In this document: one piece after another, positions 1 through 11,859 of the stretch
How the letters are laid out: each line of letters begins with the position of its first letter
How positions within the stretch are numbered: position 1 is the first letter of the stretch
Source: RUG100 sp050953425
GTDB lineage: Bacteria; Bacillota; Clostridia; Peptostreptococcales; Anaerovoracaceae
Length of the DNA: 64,000 nucleotides
NCBI GenBank assembly: GCA_050953425.1
Contig: JBMNMQ010000003.1
Coordinates: 595,520 to 659,519 of the forward strand
Direction: 5' to 3'
Notes under the pieces: generated by a model
What the model saw: the letters and a program-made list of their open reading frames with translations, nothing else
Databases searched by the model: none
Told to the model about the DNA's origin: nothing
Program-made: the position numbers and the translations under genes

Positions 1-435
1 TGATCGGCGATGTCGTCGGCCCGGTCAAAAGCTGATCATAAGAAAGCAGCGGGAGCGGGTGAACACGGATCGTGCGCCGTGCTGCGGCACCGGCGTACGC
101 AAATAATCGGTAACATATTTATTGACAACCTCATTGCGAGCCGCCCCGACCATCCGGAACACTGCCAAACCGGCGCTGAACCGGATAATAAGCCAGCCCC
201 ATTGCGTTTCTGCAATGATGGTTCCTCTTTTTTTCAAACATGGCGAAGGGGGCGTTCCGCTGCGGCGGAGCGCTCCTTTCACATCACGGCGGAAGGAGGA
301 AGGCGCGTCGTTTGGGGTAACTCTGACAGGAGATTTGAAAGTGTTTTCGGGGGTCTGCGAAGAGCCTGTCAAAAGTCTCGCGGAAGAACTGACAATAAGT
401 TCCGCAAAGAGATTTCAAGAAGTCCCCGCAGCGTC
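1..435. other. No supported gene at left edge
   Basis: Several short frames are open on both strands here, but none has a convincing ribosome site or a recognisable product. The stretch holds a terminator-like hairpin at 247-279 and a weaker one at 200-217 followed by a T-run. It may be the trailing region of a gene lying to the left of the window. Confidence 0.5.
247..279 (+). terminator. Terminator-like hairpin
   Basis: A 14-bp stem with three G-U pairs (247-260 with 265-278) closes a TGCG loop. Only three T follow, so termination is plausible but weak. Confidence 0.35.
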
Positions 436-464
436 TTGACACGGAATTTTCTGCGTTGTAAAAT
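436..464 (+). promoter_or_regulatory. Sigma-A promoter of the 3D-domain gene
   Basis: TTGACA at 436-441 and TAAAAT at 459-464 are separated by exactly 17 nt, close to the housekeeping consensus. Transcription would begin near 471, giving a leader of about 125 nt. Confidence 0.75.
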
Positions 465-595
465 AAAACGAATATGTGGGGGAAGTCTATGACTGAGCAG
501 GACATGCAGACTTTCGCCGGACATGACCGTCAAAGTGAATGACGGGATAAAGACAAGGAAAAAGGACGAATAAGAAAGCACCAAAGGAGTATGGA

Positions 596-1951
596 ATGCG
601 AAAATTTCATCACATTGCAGCGGCTGTCCTATTGTCTTTCACTGTAGGAGGCAGCATGATGTTTACCACCGGGCAGGGCCTGGCGGCGGAACAGAATGAC
701 AGTCAGGACAGCGTGAATCAGGAGACAGCGGCGGAATCGATGCTGTCGCCGACATCCGCGCAGGCCGGTACAGGTCTGGACAGTTCGGTCACGGCGCCGT
801 CCACACTGCTGACAGCCGGAAGCAATGTAAAGAAAGAAAGTAAGAAGAAAGACAAGGCGGACGAAAACCGCAAAGCCGGCACCGAATCCATCGATACTCT
901 GGTTCAGAAAAACAGAGAAGAGACGACAGCGGTGACGAAGAAAGAAAAGGCCGAAGAAGCCATCGAGGAAAGTACGGTAAAGCCGTACACTTATTACAAC
1001 TACCGCAAGGACAACGATGTTACCTTCGGACAGACTGCCTGGGATGAGAAAGTCAGCAAGGACCAGGAAGAGCACATCAGTGCGGTAAAGGATGCCTGCG
1101 AGAAAAAGCAGAAAAAGCTGGAGAAAAAAATCGCACTGCAGGAAGCGGCACAGAAAAAGGCCGATGCGAAGAGAAAGAAGGAACTGGCGGAGCAGGAACA
1201 GATGATGGAGAATGCACTCGCCGGCAATTCCGAAATCGATGATTACCAGCGTGCCTACACCAAGCGTCAGTATGAAAGAGTTCTCAAGAACGCGGCGACC
1301 GGAAAGTGGAAAAAACTCGGCAAGCGCCGCTGGACATCCTACTGCCCGGGCTGCAACACGCCGGCGAACAGCTATGCTTCCTCTTCCGGGATCCGTCTGT
1401 TTGAAGGCTGTGTCGCGGATGCCAGTCTGCCCCTCGGCACGATCATCAAGATGAAGGGCAAAATTTATATTGTGACCGATCGCTGCGGTACGGATGCCGT
1501 CGACATCTTCCACGATACGCCGAACGGCTGCCGCTGCAACTCCATCGGTTCCGGCCATGCCGACGTCTATGTCCTGCTGCAGGCGGGTCAGAAGCTGCCG
1601 CACGAAAAGGGCATTTCCGACAAGGCCAAGAAGAACAAGAAACACCACAAAAAGCATAAAAAGCACAGCAGCACGAACAAGAAGCGTGACCGTTCGCAGC
1701 AGACCGACAAGAAGAAACCGGATCACAGCAAAGACAGCAATTCCGGCAAGGATAAGAATAAAGACAAGGATAAGGACAAGAACAAGGATCAGAATACCGA
1801 CGATTCATCGGGCGGCAAGACGGAAGATCCGTCGCAGTCGGCCGAACAGAAGGATGGAACGGTGCAGCAGGAGGATCAGAACAGCACCACGCCGACAACG
1901 AAAAAATTGGCGCCGGATCAGGGCGGCTCATCACAGAGCGCCGGCAACTGA
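596..1951 (+). CDS. Secreted 3D-domain (double-psi barrel) protein
   Basis: A 451-residue exported protein. Residues 1-31 form a signal peptide (basic start, hydrophobic core, ending in GLAA). A long charged, coiled-coil-like region (about 75-235) leads to a 3D domain at about 245-335. That domain shows the spaced aspartates VTDRCG, DAVDIF and HADVYV, and several cysteines that could pair. The family is linked to peptidoglycan cleavage or remodelling (YocH- and MltA-type). The last 110 residues are Lys/Asp/Ser-rich low complexity, perhaps for binding wall polymers. AAGGAG lies 6 nt before the ATG, and a good promoter lies at 436-464. Enzymatic activity is inferred only from the domain. Confidence 0.88.
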   Translation: MRKFHHIAAAVLLSFTVGGSMMFTTGQGLAAEQNDSQDSVNQETAAESMLSPTSAQAGTGLDSSVTAPSTLLTAGSNVKKESKKKDKADENRKAGTESIDTLVQKNREETTAVTKKEKAEEAIEESTVKPYTYYNYRKDNDVTFGQTAWDEKVSKDQEEHISAVKDACEKKQKKLEKKIALQEAAQKKADAKRKKELAEQEQMMENALAGNSEIDDYQRAYTKRQYERVLKNAATGKWKKLGKRRWTSYCPGCNTPANSYASSSGIRLFEGCVADASLPLGTIIKMKGKIYIVTDRCGTDAVDIFHDTPNGCRCNSIGSGHADVYVLLQAGQKLPHEKGISDKAKKNKKHHKKHKKHSSTNKKRDRSQQTDKKKPDHSKDSNSGKDKNKDKDKDKNKDQNTDDSSGGKTEDPSQSAEQKDGTVQQEDQNSTTPTTKKLAPDQGGSSQSAGN

Positions 1952-2007
1952 CGGCGGCAGTGCGTGTGCTGCGTCGCCGTACAGCGCTCGGCACGCGCAG
2001 CAATCGG

Positions 2008-2053
2008 TGTGCTGCGGCACAGTGCTAAGCGATTGCTGTGCTGCGGCAAAGTG
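2008..2053. repeat. 17-bp imperfect direct repeat pair
   Basis: TGTGCTGCGGCACAGTG at 2008-2024 recurs with one mismatch at 2037-2053, a period of 29 nt. The first copy is itself nearly palindromic. Confidence 0.55.
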
Positions 2054-2129
2054 ATCGACGCGCCGCGGCGAAGCAGTAAACGGAATATGATCGACAGGCA
2101 GATGCAGCGGCTCTGCCTGCCGCGCCGAA

Positions 2130-2153
2130 AGGGAGACGGACTGTCTCCCTCTT
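2130..2153 (+). terminator. Probable terminator of the 3D-domain gene
   Basis: AGGGAGAC (2130-2137) pairs perfectly with GTCTCCCT (2143-2150) across a 5-nt loop, followed by CTTTC. The T-run is short, so efficiency is uncertain. Confidence 0.45.
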
Positions 2154-2308
2154 TCTGTGCCCGAAAAGCATGGACGACGGCGGTCAGCCGCGGCAGGGAC
2201 GCTGCCCCGCGGGCCGTCCTTCGCTCCACGAACGGTGTAGATATATATGTATTGAATGCAAAATATTATCAAATATAGTTATATTATGTTTATCAATACA
2301 AATTTAGG

Positions 2309-2314
2309 TATAAT
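2309..2314 (+). promoter_or_regulatory. Orphan -10 box in AT-rich patch
   Basis: A perfect TATAAT stands 60 nt ahead of an AAGGAGGG ribosome site (2372-2379). No good -35 is visible. It may be the surviving promoter of the truncated gene that follows. Confidence 0.3.
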
Positions 2315-2336
2315 GTATATGGTTTCCTGAAGCTAG

Positions 2337-3530
2337 TGCAGGAGATCAAATGTTACTGAATCTTTCAATATAAGGAGGGAAGCCGAATTCCACATCAATA
2401 AGTTCAAGGTCGAACTGCCGACGCTGGAGGATCTCACCTGTACCGGTCAACCGCAGACGGCCGGCGTGCCGGAAAGCACCTACTATCATGTGGCGGACAA
2501 CCCGGCACACACCGATGCCGGCACCTGCGAGGCAGAACTCACTCTGGCCGATCCTTCCCGCACGGAGTGGGCGGACGGCACGACGACCGAGACGAACACC
2601 ATATCCTATCGGATCGTTCAGGCGACCAATGAATGGACACAGCAGCTGACGGCGGAGAGCAAAGACTACGACGGCAATCCGGCCAATGTCTCTGCCGCGG
2701 CCAGGTTCGGTACAGTGATCTATCATTACTACGACAGCGACATGCAGTCGCTGGCTGAGGCTCCGACCGCAGCCGGCAAGTACTTTGTCAGGGCAGCCGT
2801 CGAGGGGACCGAGAATTGCACCGGTCTGGAATCCGGCTGCAAAGCCTTCACGATCGGGAAAATCACGGTTGAAATTCCGGATTACGAGAAGGTCTTCCGC
2901 TATGACGGTACCGTTCGGCACCCGGATCTCACGGATACAGATGCGTATACCGTGGAGATGCCGGACAGCATCAATCCGGATCTCTATGATGCGACGCTGA
3001 AACTGAAGGACCCCGCCACGCACACGTGGACCAAGGTCAGCGGTGTCAGCGGCTATGAACTCAACTTTGCGAAGTGCCCCAACACGCGAAAAGTGATCAA
3101 GACCACGACTGCGACCAGCTTTGTCAAGACAGGCCTGAAGAAGGGCAGCGAGTACAAGTATCAGGTACGCGCGTACAAAAAAGTCAGCGGCAAGAAGGAT
3201 TACGTCGCGACCAGTCCGCTGGTGCACGCGATTGCGGGCGGAAGCAGCAGCAAGTATACGGATGCCGAATCGATCAAGGTATCACCGACGAGCATGACCC
3301 TGTCTACGGGTACTCGCAAGACGCTCCGGGTGAAGATCACCAGGAGAGCTGCGAAGAAGCGTTATCTGGTTCTGGCGCACAACATCTACGCCCGCTTCCG
3401 GAGTTCTGACAGAAGCGTTGCCGAAGTCAGTGCTTCCGGTAAGATCACCGCGAAGAAAGCAGGCACCTGCAGGATCTACACCTACACGATCAACGGCCTC
3501 TATGCCGTAACAAAGGTTACGGTGAAATAG
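2337..3530 (+). pseudogene. 5'-truncated Ig-like surface protein remnant
   Basis: The frame is open from 2337 (after a TAG) to 3530 but has no ATG at its head and no signal peptide. The first GTG, at 2466, falls inside an Ig-like repeat whose conserved beginning is already encoded upstream from about 2400. Domains in order are: an Ig-like repeat; an MBG/YDG-type repeat with the YDGNPANV motif; an FN3-like segment; and a BIG2-like module ending in RIYTYTINGLYAV. The last module resembles the end of the 1283-residue secreted protein at 26773-30624. AAGGAGGG at 2372-2379 has no usable start codon after it. I read this as the 3' end of a larger adhesin that lost its export region. A true protein starting at GTG 2466 (355 residues) would remain inside the cell. 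Confidence 0.65.
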
Positions 3531-3579
3531 CCGCCGCAGGACAATAAAATCCGAACATGCAGAGACATGATGATTTTTC

Positions 3580-3608
3580 GGGAGAGCCTTACGGCTCTCC
3601 TGTTTTTT
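3580..3608 (+). terminator. Rho-independent terminator
   Basis: GGAGAGCC (3581-3588) pairs perfectly with GGCTCTCC (3593-3600) over a TTAC loop, followed by TGTTTTTT. It is intact although the gene before it looks dead. Confidence 0.9.
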
Positions 3609-3699
3609 CATGCGGTTTTTATATGTGGAAACTGCCTCCGCTGAATGCTCCGCCGAACCGAAAATCTTTTCTTTTCTTCCCTTTTTCCGGTCATTTCCA

Positions 3700-3728
3700 T
3701 TCACAAGAGGCCGGTTCTCTGCTATGGT
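3700..3728 (+). promoter_or_regulatory. Probable promoter of CoA-transferase/hydratase operon
   Basis: TTCACA at 3700-3705 and TATGGT at 3723-3728 are 17 nt apart, ending 30 nt before the start codon. Confidence 0.45.
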
Positions 3729-3757
3729 AGAAGTATGTACCGGGAAAGGAGAGCATC

Positions 3758-5353
3758 ATGACAGTACAATTCATCGACGCGGCGGCGGCGGCGAAGAAGA
3801 TCGACAGCGGCATTACAGTGGCGGTCGGAGGTTTCAGCGGCTTCGGCCTGCCCGAGGATATTCTCTGTGAACTCGAGGACCGTTACGGCAGGGAGCAGCA
3901 GCCGCGGGGCCTGCAGGTCGTCACCGTGGCGGGTCTCAACGGCGACGGAAAGGACCGCGGCATCAACCACTTTGCCCATGAGGGACTGGTGGGCCGCTTT
4001 TTCAGCAGCAACCTCAGCCTGGCGCCGAAGATGCGCCCGCTGGTGCGGGACAACGCCTTCCCCGCCTATATGATACCGCAGGGCGTGATGTCGCACATGA
4101 TGCGGGCCATCGCCGCGCATCGCCCCGGCGTCATCTCCGCCGTCGGCCTGCACACCTACGTCGATCCGCGCCTCGAGGGCGGCCGCATGAACGAGGCGGC
4201 GGTGCGCGAAAACCGGGCGGTCGTCGATCTGATCGAACTGCGCGGCGAAGAGTATCTCTTTTATCCGTCCTTTCCGATCGACATCGCGCTGGTCAAGGGA
4301 ACGCGGGCCGACGCGCGCGGCAATATCTCCATCGAAAAGGAAGCGATCCACATCGAGCAGCTGGAAATGGCGGAAGCGGCTCACAACTCCGGCGGCATTG
4401 TCATGGTGCAGGTGGACAAAGTGGTGTCGGCCGGGGAAATTCACCCGCAGCAGGTGACGATTCCCGGCTCGCTGGTCGACTACGTCATCGAGGGCCGGCC
4501 CGAAAACAGCCGCCAGTACTATGACGGCGACTGCCATACCATCGATTCCTGGTGCGGCGATGAAACCGTGCCCCTCGAGACCATCGAACCGCTGCCGTTT
4601 GATTACCGCAAGGTCATTTCCCGGCGGGCGGCGATGGAAGTCGCCGAGGAGGACTTCATCAATCTCGGCATCGGCATTCCGACGGGCATCGCCGATATCC
4701 TCAACGAAGAGGGGCTGATCGACAGGATCACGATTTCCACCGAATCCGGCGTCATCGGCGGCGTCGCGGCGCAGGGCATTACGATCGGCGCCGCCTACAA
4801 TCCCGAGGCCATCATCAAGCAGCCGGACATCTTCGATCTCTACGACGGCGGCGGCATCGACTTTACCGGGCTCGGCGCGGCGGAGATCGACCGTGCCGGC
4901 AACGTCAATTCATCGCGCTTTGCCGGCCGCGCGGTCGGCCCGGGCGGTTTCATCAATATCAGCCAGGGCGCGCGCAACGTCTGCTTCCTTGGCACGTTTA
5001 CCTCCGGGCATCCGGATATCCGCATCGAGGACGGACGGCTGCGCATCGAACAGGAGGGCCGCTACCGGAAATTCATGGAACAGGTGGAGCAGATCACGTT
5101 CGCGGCAAAGTATTCGCTGCTGAAGGGACACCAGCGGGTGCTCTACATCACCGAGCGGGCGGTGTTCGAGCTGACCGGCCGGGGCCTGACACTGACGGAG
5201 ATCGCGCCGGGCATGGATCTTGAACGCGATATTTTCGGCGCGATGGACTGCCGGCCGGCCGTCTCCGATGATCTGAAAACGATGGATGAACGGCTGTTCC
5301 GGCCGGAGCCGATGGGGCTGCGGCTGAAACCGGTCAGAAAGAGAGAAAAGTAA
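3758..5353 (+). CDS. Acyl-CoA:acetate/3-ketoacid CoA-transferase (YdiF-like)
   Basis: 531 residues, the usual length of single-chain family I CoA-transferases such as E. coli YdiF, in which the alpha and beta halves are fused. An N-terminal GGFSGFG (about 24-30) opens the alpha half, and the beta half begins near 278. The family's covalent catalytic glutamate is most likely Glu329 in the TESGVIGG motif. The enzyme moves CoA between short-chain acids, for example acetate and acetoacetate or another 3-keto acid. A GAAAGGAG ribosome site precedes ATG 3758. The stop codon shares one base with the start of the next gene (TAATG), so the two are translationally coupled. Substrate preference cannot be read from sequence. 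Confidence 0.93.
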   Translation: MTVQFIDAAAAAKKIDSGITVAVGGFSGFGLPEDILCELEDRYGREQQPRGLQVVTVAGLNGDGKDRGINHFAHEGLVGRFFSSNLSLAPKMRPLVRDNAFPAYMIPQGVMSHMMRAIAAHRPGVISAVGLHTYVDPRLEGGRMNEAAVRENRAVVDLIELRGEEYLFYPSFPIDIALVKGTRADARGNISIEKEAIHIEQLEMAEAAHNSGGIVMVQVDKVVSAGEIHPQQVTIPGSLVDYVIEGRPENSRQYYDGDCHTIDSWCGDETVPLETIEPLPFDYRKVISRRAAMEVAEEDFINLGIGIPTGIADILNEEGLIDRITISTESGVIGGVAAQGITIGAAYNPEAIIKQPDIFDLYDGGGIDFTGLGAAEIDRAGNVNSSRFAGRAVGPGGFINISQGARNVCFLGTFTSGHPDIRIEDGRLRIEQEGRYRKFMEQVEQITFAAKYSLLKGHQRVLYITERAVFELTGRGLTLTEIAPGMDLERDIFGAMDCRPAVSDDLKTMDERLFRPEPMGLRLKPVRKREK

Positions 5354-5814
5354 TGGCAGAGAAAGAAAAAGCGGTCAGCATTCCGATGCGGGTCGGCGAC
5401 GCCGGGCATTTTGCCAAGACCGTCAGCGAAGCCGATGTCTATCTCTTTGCGGGCATCTCCGGCGACACCAACCGCGCGCATCTGAATGAGGAATACATGA
5501 AGCGGACACCGGCCGGACACCGCGTTGCGCACGGCGCGCTGACGCTGTCGATCGCCAGCGCGGCGCAGACCGATCTGCTCAACCGGCGCATGGACGAACT
5601 GGAAGCGGCCGGTCTCAGCTATCTCTCCGTCGGCTACGATCACGTGCGCTTTCTGGCGCCGGTGTACTTCGGCGACACGCTGACGGCGACCTGCGAGGTC
5701 GTGGAGATCGACGCGGCGCGCAGCCGTACGATCGAGGAACTGACGGCCTTCAATCAGGACGGGGTGCAGGTGCTGGCGGCGCGGCACATCCATCATTACG
5801 GCCGCAAAGAATGA
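5353..5814 (+). CDS. MaoC-like (R)-specific enoyl-CoA hydratase
   Basis: 153 residues with a single hot-dog fold. The active-site motif FAGISGDTNRAH places the catalytic pair at Asp38 and His43, followed by HGALT. Members hydrate trans-2-enoyl-CoA to (R)-3-hydroxyacyl-CoA or run in reverse. Coupling to the CoA-transferase suggests the two handle one acyl-CoA, perhaps a hydroxy acid released by CoA transfer and then dehydrated. Starts at the TAATG overlap. The terminator at 5821-5848 closes this two-gene operon. Confidence 0.92.
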   Translation: MAEKEKAVSIPMRVGDAGHFAKTVSEADVYLFAGISGDTNRAHLNEEYMKRTPAGHRVAHGALTLSIASAAQTDLLNRRMDELEAAGLSYLSVGYDHVRFLAPVYFGDTLTATCEVVEIDAARSRTIEELTAFNQDGVQVLAARHIHHYGRKE

Positions 5815-5820
5815 GCGGCG

Positions 5821-5848
5821 GCGGCGGCTCTCGGGCTGCCGCTTTTTT
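5821..5848 (+). terminator. Rho-independent terminator
   Basis: GCGGCGGC (5821-5828) pairs with GCTGCCGC (5835-5842) with one G-U pair, followed by six T. Confidence 0.88.
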
Positions 5849-5904
5849 GCCGCCGCGGCTGCGGCTGCCGCGCCGCTGTATCGGGTATCGGCCGAACGGA
5901 ACGA

Positions 5905-6007
5905 ATCGCAGCGGGGAAAGCGGTTTGCTGCGGGAACGCTGCCCGCGGCCGGAGGAAGCGGATCGCAGCGGAAAAAAGCGGCCGGCTGCGGGAACGCTGC
6001 CCGCGGC
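5905..6007. repeat. Tandem GC-rich repeat, two copies
   Basis: A unit of about 45 bp is duplicated. The 23-bp core at 5927-5949 recurs exactly at 5985-6007, preceded in both copies by ATCGCAGCGG (5905 and 5962). A 14-bp piece of the core, TGCGGGAACGCTGC, appears again at 20636-20649. This fills most of the gap between the terminator and the carA promoter; no gene is seen in it. Confidence 0.75.
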
Positions 6008-6095
6008 GAAGAGACTCTGCGCACTGCCGGGAGAGACAAACTGCCCCCGGAGAGGAAAAATGCTCTGCAGAGAAGAAAAAATTGCCCGCCGCCTA

Positions 6096-6123
6096 TTGAT
6101 GTATATTAGTAATGGTGTATAAT
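6096..6123 (+). promoter_or_regulatory. Promoter of carAB
   Basis: TTGATG (6096-6101) and TATAAT (6118-6123) are 16 nt apart. The 80-nt leader holds a small hairpin, GCGATC/GATCGC near 6175-6190. I see no PyrR-type binding loop or T-run, so leader attenuation is not supported. Confidence 0.7.
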
Positions 6124-6208
6124 TATTCAGAAAGCTGCGCCGCGGGGACGCGGCCGCGTAATACCGGAGAACACCGCGATCAGGGGATCGCTTAAGGAGG
6201 AGACCTAT

Positions 6209-7332
6209 ATGGCAAACGATGCGAGCACGGCATATTTCAACAATACCAATACCCGGGCCTGGCTGATCCTGGCGGACGGAACGGAGTTCAAGGGCTGGAG
6301 CCTCGGGGTGCCGGGCACCACGATCGGCGAGGTGGTCTTTACGACCGGGATGACCGGCTACCAGGAGACGCTGACCGATCCCAGCTATTACGGACAGATC
6401 GTTACCCAGACCTTTCCGCTGATCGGCAATTACGGGCTCAACGCCTTCGATCCGGAATCGTCCCGCGTCTGGCTGTCCGGCTACATCATCCGCGAGTGGT
6501 GCTTTGAGCCGTCCAACTTTCGCAGCAAGACCGATCTCGGCGCCTATCTCGAGCAGCAGCACATCGTCGGCATCTACGATATCGATACCCGCGCCCTGAC
6601 GCGCCGCATCCGCGAGAGCGGCGTCATGAACGGCGCGATCACGACCGAGTACCCGAAGGACAAGGAAGCGCTGCTGGAAAAGATCCGCGCCTTCCGCATC
6701 GAAGAGGCCGTGCAGCACGTCTCCCTGAAGCAGGAGGAGCTGTACGCGGTCGACAACCCGATCGCCCGCGTCGTGCTGATGGACTTCGGCTACAAGAGCA
6801 ACATTCTGCGCAGCCTCAACCAGCGCGGCTGCGACGTCGTCGTGGTGCCGTGGGATACGCCGCCCGAGGAGATCATCCGGCGCCGCCCGGACGGGCTGAT
6901 GCTTTCCAACGGGCCCGGCGATCCGGAGGATAATCCGCAGCTGATCGCCAATCTGCGCACGCTGCTGCAGACCGATATCCCGATCCTCGGCATCTGTCTC
7001 GGCCACCAGCTGATGGCGCTGGCCAGCGGCGGCCGCACGGCCAAGCTCAAATACGGTCACCGCGGCGCCAACCAGCCGGTCAAGGACGTCGATCTCGACC
7101 GTGTCTTCGTCACCAGCCAGAACCACGGCTACGCGGTCGTCAGCGAATCGATCACCGCGGACATCGGCCGGGTCAGCCACTACAACGTCAACGACGGCAG
7201 CTGCGAGGGCATTGTCTACAGCCGGCCGAACACCTTCACCGTGCAGTTTCACCCGGAGGCGGCGGCGGGACCGCAGGATACGCAGTATCTGTTCGACCGC
7301 TTCATCGCTAACATGACAGGAGGAAAACAATA

Positions 7333-7333
<1 letters not shown>
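6209..7333 (+). CDS. carA: Carbamoyl-phosphate synthase small subunit
   Basis: 374 residues. It hydrolyses glutamine and passes ammonia to CarB to make carbamoyl phosphate for arginine and pyrimidines. The N-terminal CarA domain runs to about 150 and includes TGMTGYQETLTDPSY. The class I glutamine amidotransferase domain follows, with nucleophile Cys263 in GICLGHQ and His348/Glu350 in FHPEA. An AAGGAGG site precedes the ATG. Its stop shares a base with the carB start (TAATG). The following argF suggests the arginine branch is the main client. Confidence 0.97.
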
Positions 7334-10530
<3,197 letters not shown>

Positions 10531-10642
10531 GGCGGCCCTGCGTCATGCGAGCCGCTTTCGCGGGCCGTTTCACCGCCCGGCGGAGCGCTGCCTCATTTGG
10601 GGCGGCCGGCCGATCCGCAGACTATTGCACATGAATCTCGCA

Positions 10643-10669
10643 GGCGCCGCGGGAATCGCCCGCGGCGCC
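10643..10669 (+). promoter_or_regulatory. Perfect 11-bp hairpin in carB-argF gap
   Basis: GGCGCCGCGGG (10643-10653) pairs perfectly with CCCGCGGCGCC (10659-10669) over AATCG, 30 nt before argF. There is no T-run, so it is more likely a processing or stability element or a spaced repeat than a terminator. Confidence 0.5.
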
Positions 10670-10699
10670 CGCAGAACATTAAGATGAGGAGAACAGACT

Positions 10700-11695
10700 A
10701 TGGCTGTGAATTTAAAGGGACGGAGCTTTCTGACGCTGATGGATTTTTCCCGCGAGGAGATTCGCTATCTGCTCGATCTGGCGCACGATCTCAAGCGGAA
10801 GAAGCGCGCCGGCATCCGCGGCGAGCTGCTGGCCGGCAAGAACATCGTGCTGCTCTTTGACAAGACTTCGACGCGCACGCGCTGCTCGTTCGAGGTCGCC
10901 TGCCACGACGAGGGCGGGCATGTCACCTATCTCGACAAGGGCAGCTCGCAGGTCGGCAAAAAGGAATCGATTGCCGACTCCGCCAAAGTGCTGGGCCGCT
11001 TCTTTGACGGCATCGAATATCGCGGCTATGATCAGGAGCTGGTCGAGGAACTGGCCCGCTGCGCCGGCGTACCGGTCTGGAACGGCCTCACCGATGTCGA
11101 CCATCCGACGCAGATCCTGGCCGACATGCTGACCATCGAGGAGCACGTTGCCAAGCCGCTGTCAAAGTGCAAGGTCGTCTTCGTCGGCGACGTGCGCAAC
11201 AACATGAGCTACGCCTGGATGTACGGCTGCGCCAAGATGGGGATGACCTTCGTCGCCTACGGACCGGAGAGTCTGGTCGCGGAGGTGGATCAGCAGGTGC
11301 TGGCACGGGCCAGGGAGACGGCCGCCGCCTCCGGCGCTGTCATCGAGGTGTCCTCCGATCCTGCCTGTCTGCGGGGGGCCGACGTACTCTACACCGACAT
11401 CTGGGCAAGCATGGGCGAAGAGGATCAGATCCCGGCACGGGTCAAGCTGCTGACGCCCTACAAGGTGACGGAGGAAATGCTCGCGACCACCGGCAACGAG
11501 GACGTGATCTTTCTCCACTGCCTGCCGTCGTTTCACGATTTCAATACCGAGATGGCCCGCACCCAGAAAGAACTCGGCTTCGACATCCGCGAGGTCACCG
11601 ATGCGGTCTTCCTCGGTCCCCATTCGCGGGTATTTGACGAAGCGGAAAACCGCATGCATTCGATCAAGGCCGTGATCGTCGCCACCATTGCCTGA
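10700..11695 (+). CDS. argF: Ornithine carbamoyltransferase
   Basis: 331 residues. It joins carbamoyl phosphate and ornithine to give citrulline. The carbamoyl-phosphate loop STRTR is at 57-61, HPTQ at 135-138, and the ornithine-side HCLP motif at 273-276. The length and the C-terminal ENRMHSIKAV match the ArgF/ArgI type. It follows carAB directly and no independent promoter was found, so co-transcription with the supply of its substrate is likely. The catabolic form (ArcB) cannot be excluded by sequence alone, but argG and argH at 33.7-36.3 kb and the absence of arcA or arcC here favour biosynthesis. Confidence 0.95.
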   Translation: MAVNLKGRSFLTLMDFSREEIRYLLDLAHDLKRKKRAGIRGELLAGKNIVLLFDKTSTRTRCSFEVACHDEGGHVTYLDKGSSQVGKKESIADSAKVLGRFFDGIEYRGYDQELVEELARCAGVPVWNGLTDVDHPTQILADMLTIEEHVAKPLSKCKVVFVGDVRNNMSYAWMYGCAKMGMTFVAYGPESLVAEVDQQVLARARETAAASGAVIEVSSDPACLRGADVLYTDIWASMGEEDQIPARVKLLTPYKVTEEMLATTGNEDVIFLHCLPSFHDFNTEMARTQKELGFDIREVTDAVFLGPHSRVFDEAENRMHSIKAVIVATIA

Positions 11696-11786
11696 ACGCC
11701 GCGGGCAGAGAAACATCGCTGCGCGGCCGCCGTTTTCGGTGGTTTTTCCGGCTGTCTCCGGTCGGATGCACCCATCCTCTTTTTGT

Positions 11787-11815
11787 TTGCTTTTTTTCTG
11801 CTTGCGTGATAAAAT
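11787..11815 (+). promoter_or_regulatory. Promoter of the CYTH gene
   Basis: TTGCTT (11787-11792) and TAAAAT (11810-11815) with a 17-nt spacer, 45 nt before the start. Confidence 0.55.
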
Positions 11816-11859
11816 ACTGATACTCACGCGAAAAAGAAAGGATTCAAAGGGAAAACCGT

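Larger units (their letters stand above)
1952..2336. other. Intergenic region with repeats and AT-rich patch
   Basis: No gene supported. It contains a 17-bp direct repeat pair (2008-2024 and 2037-2053), a hairpin at 2130-2150, and an abrupt change to AT-rich sequence at about 2235-2335 just before the truncated surface gene. That change suggests a rearrangement junction. Confidence 0.5.

Noticed and set aside
25..439. Overlapping open frames on both strands at the left edge
   Set aside because: No ribosome site and no recognisable product; a hairpin interrupts the region.
6124..6208. PyrR-type or other attenuator in the carA leader
   Set aside because: There is one small hairpin but no terminator/antiterminator pair, no T-run and no PyrR-binding loop that I can see.
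10531..10699. Riboswitch or T-box before argF
   Set aside because: Only a simple hairpin is present; there is no T-box sequence, no specifier loop and no terminator.
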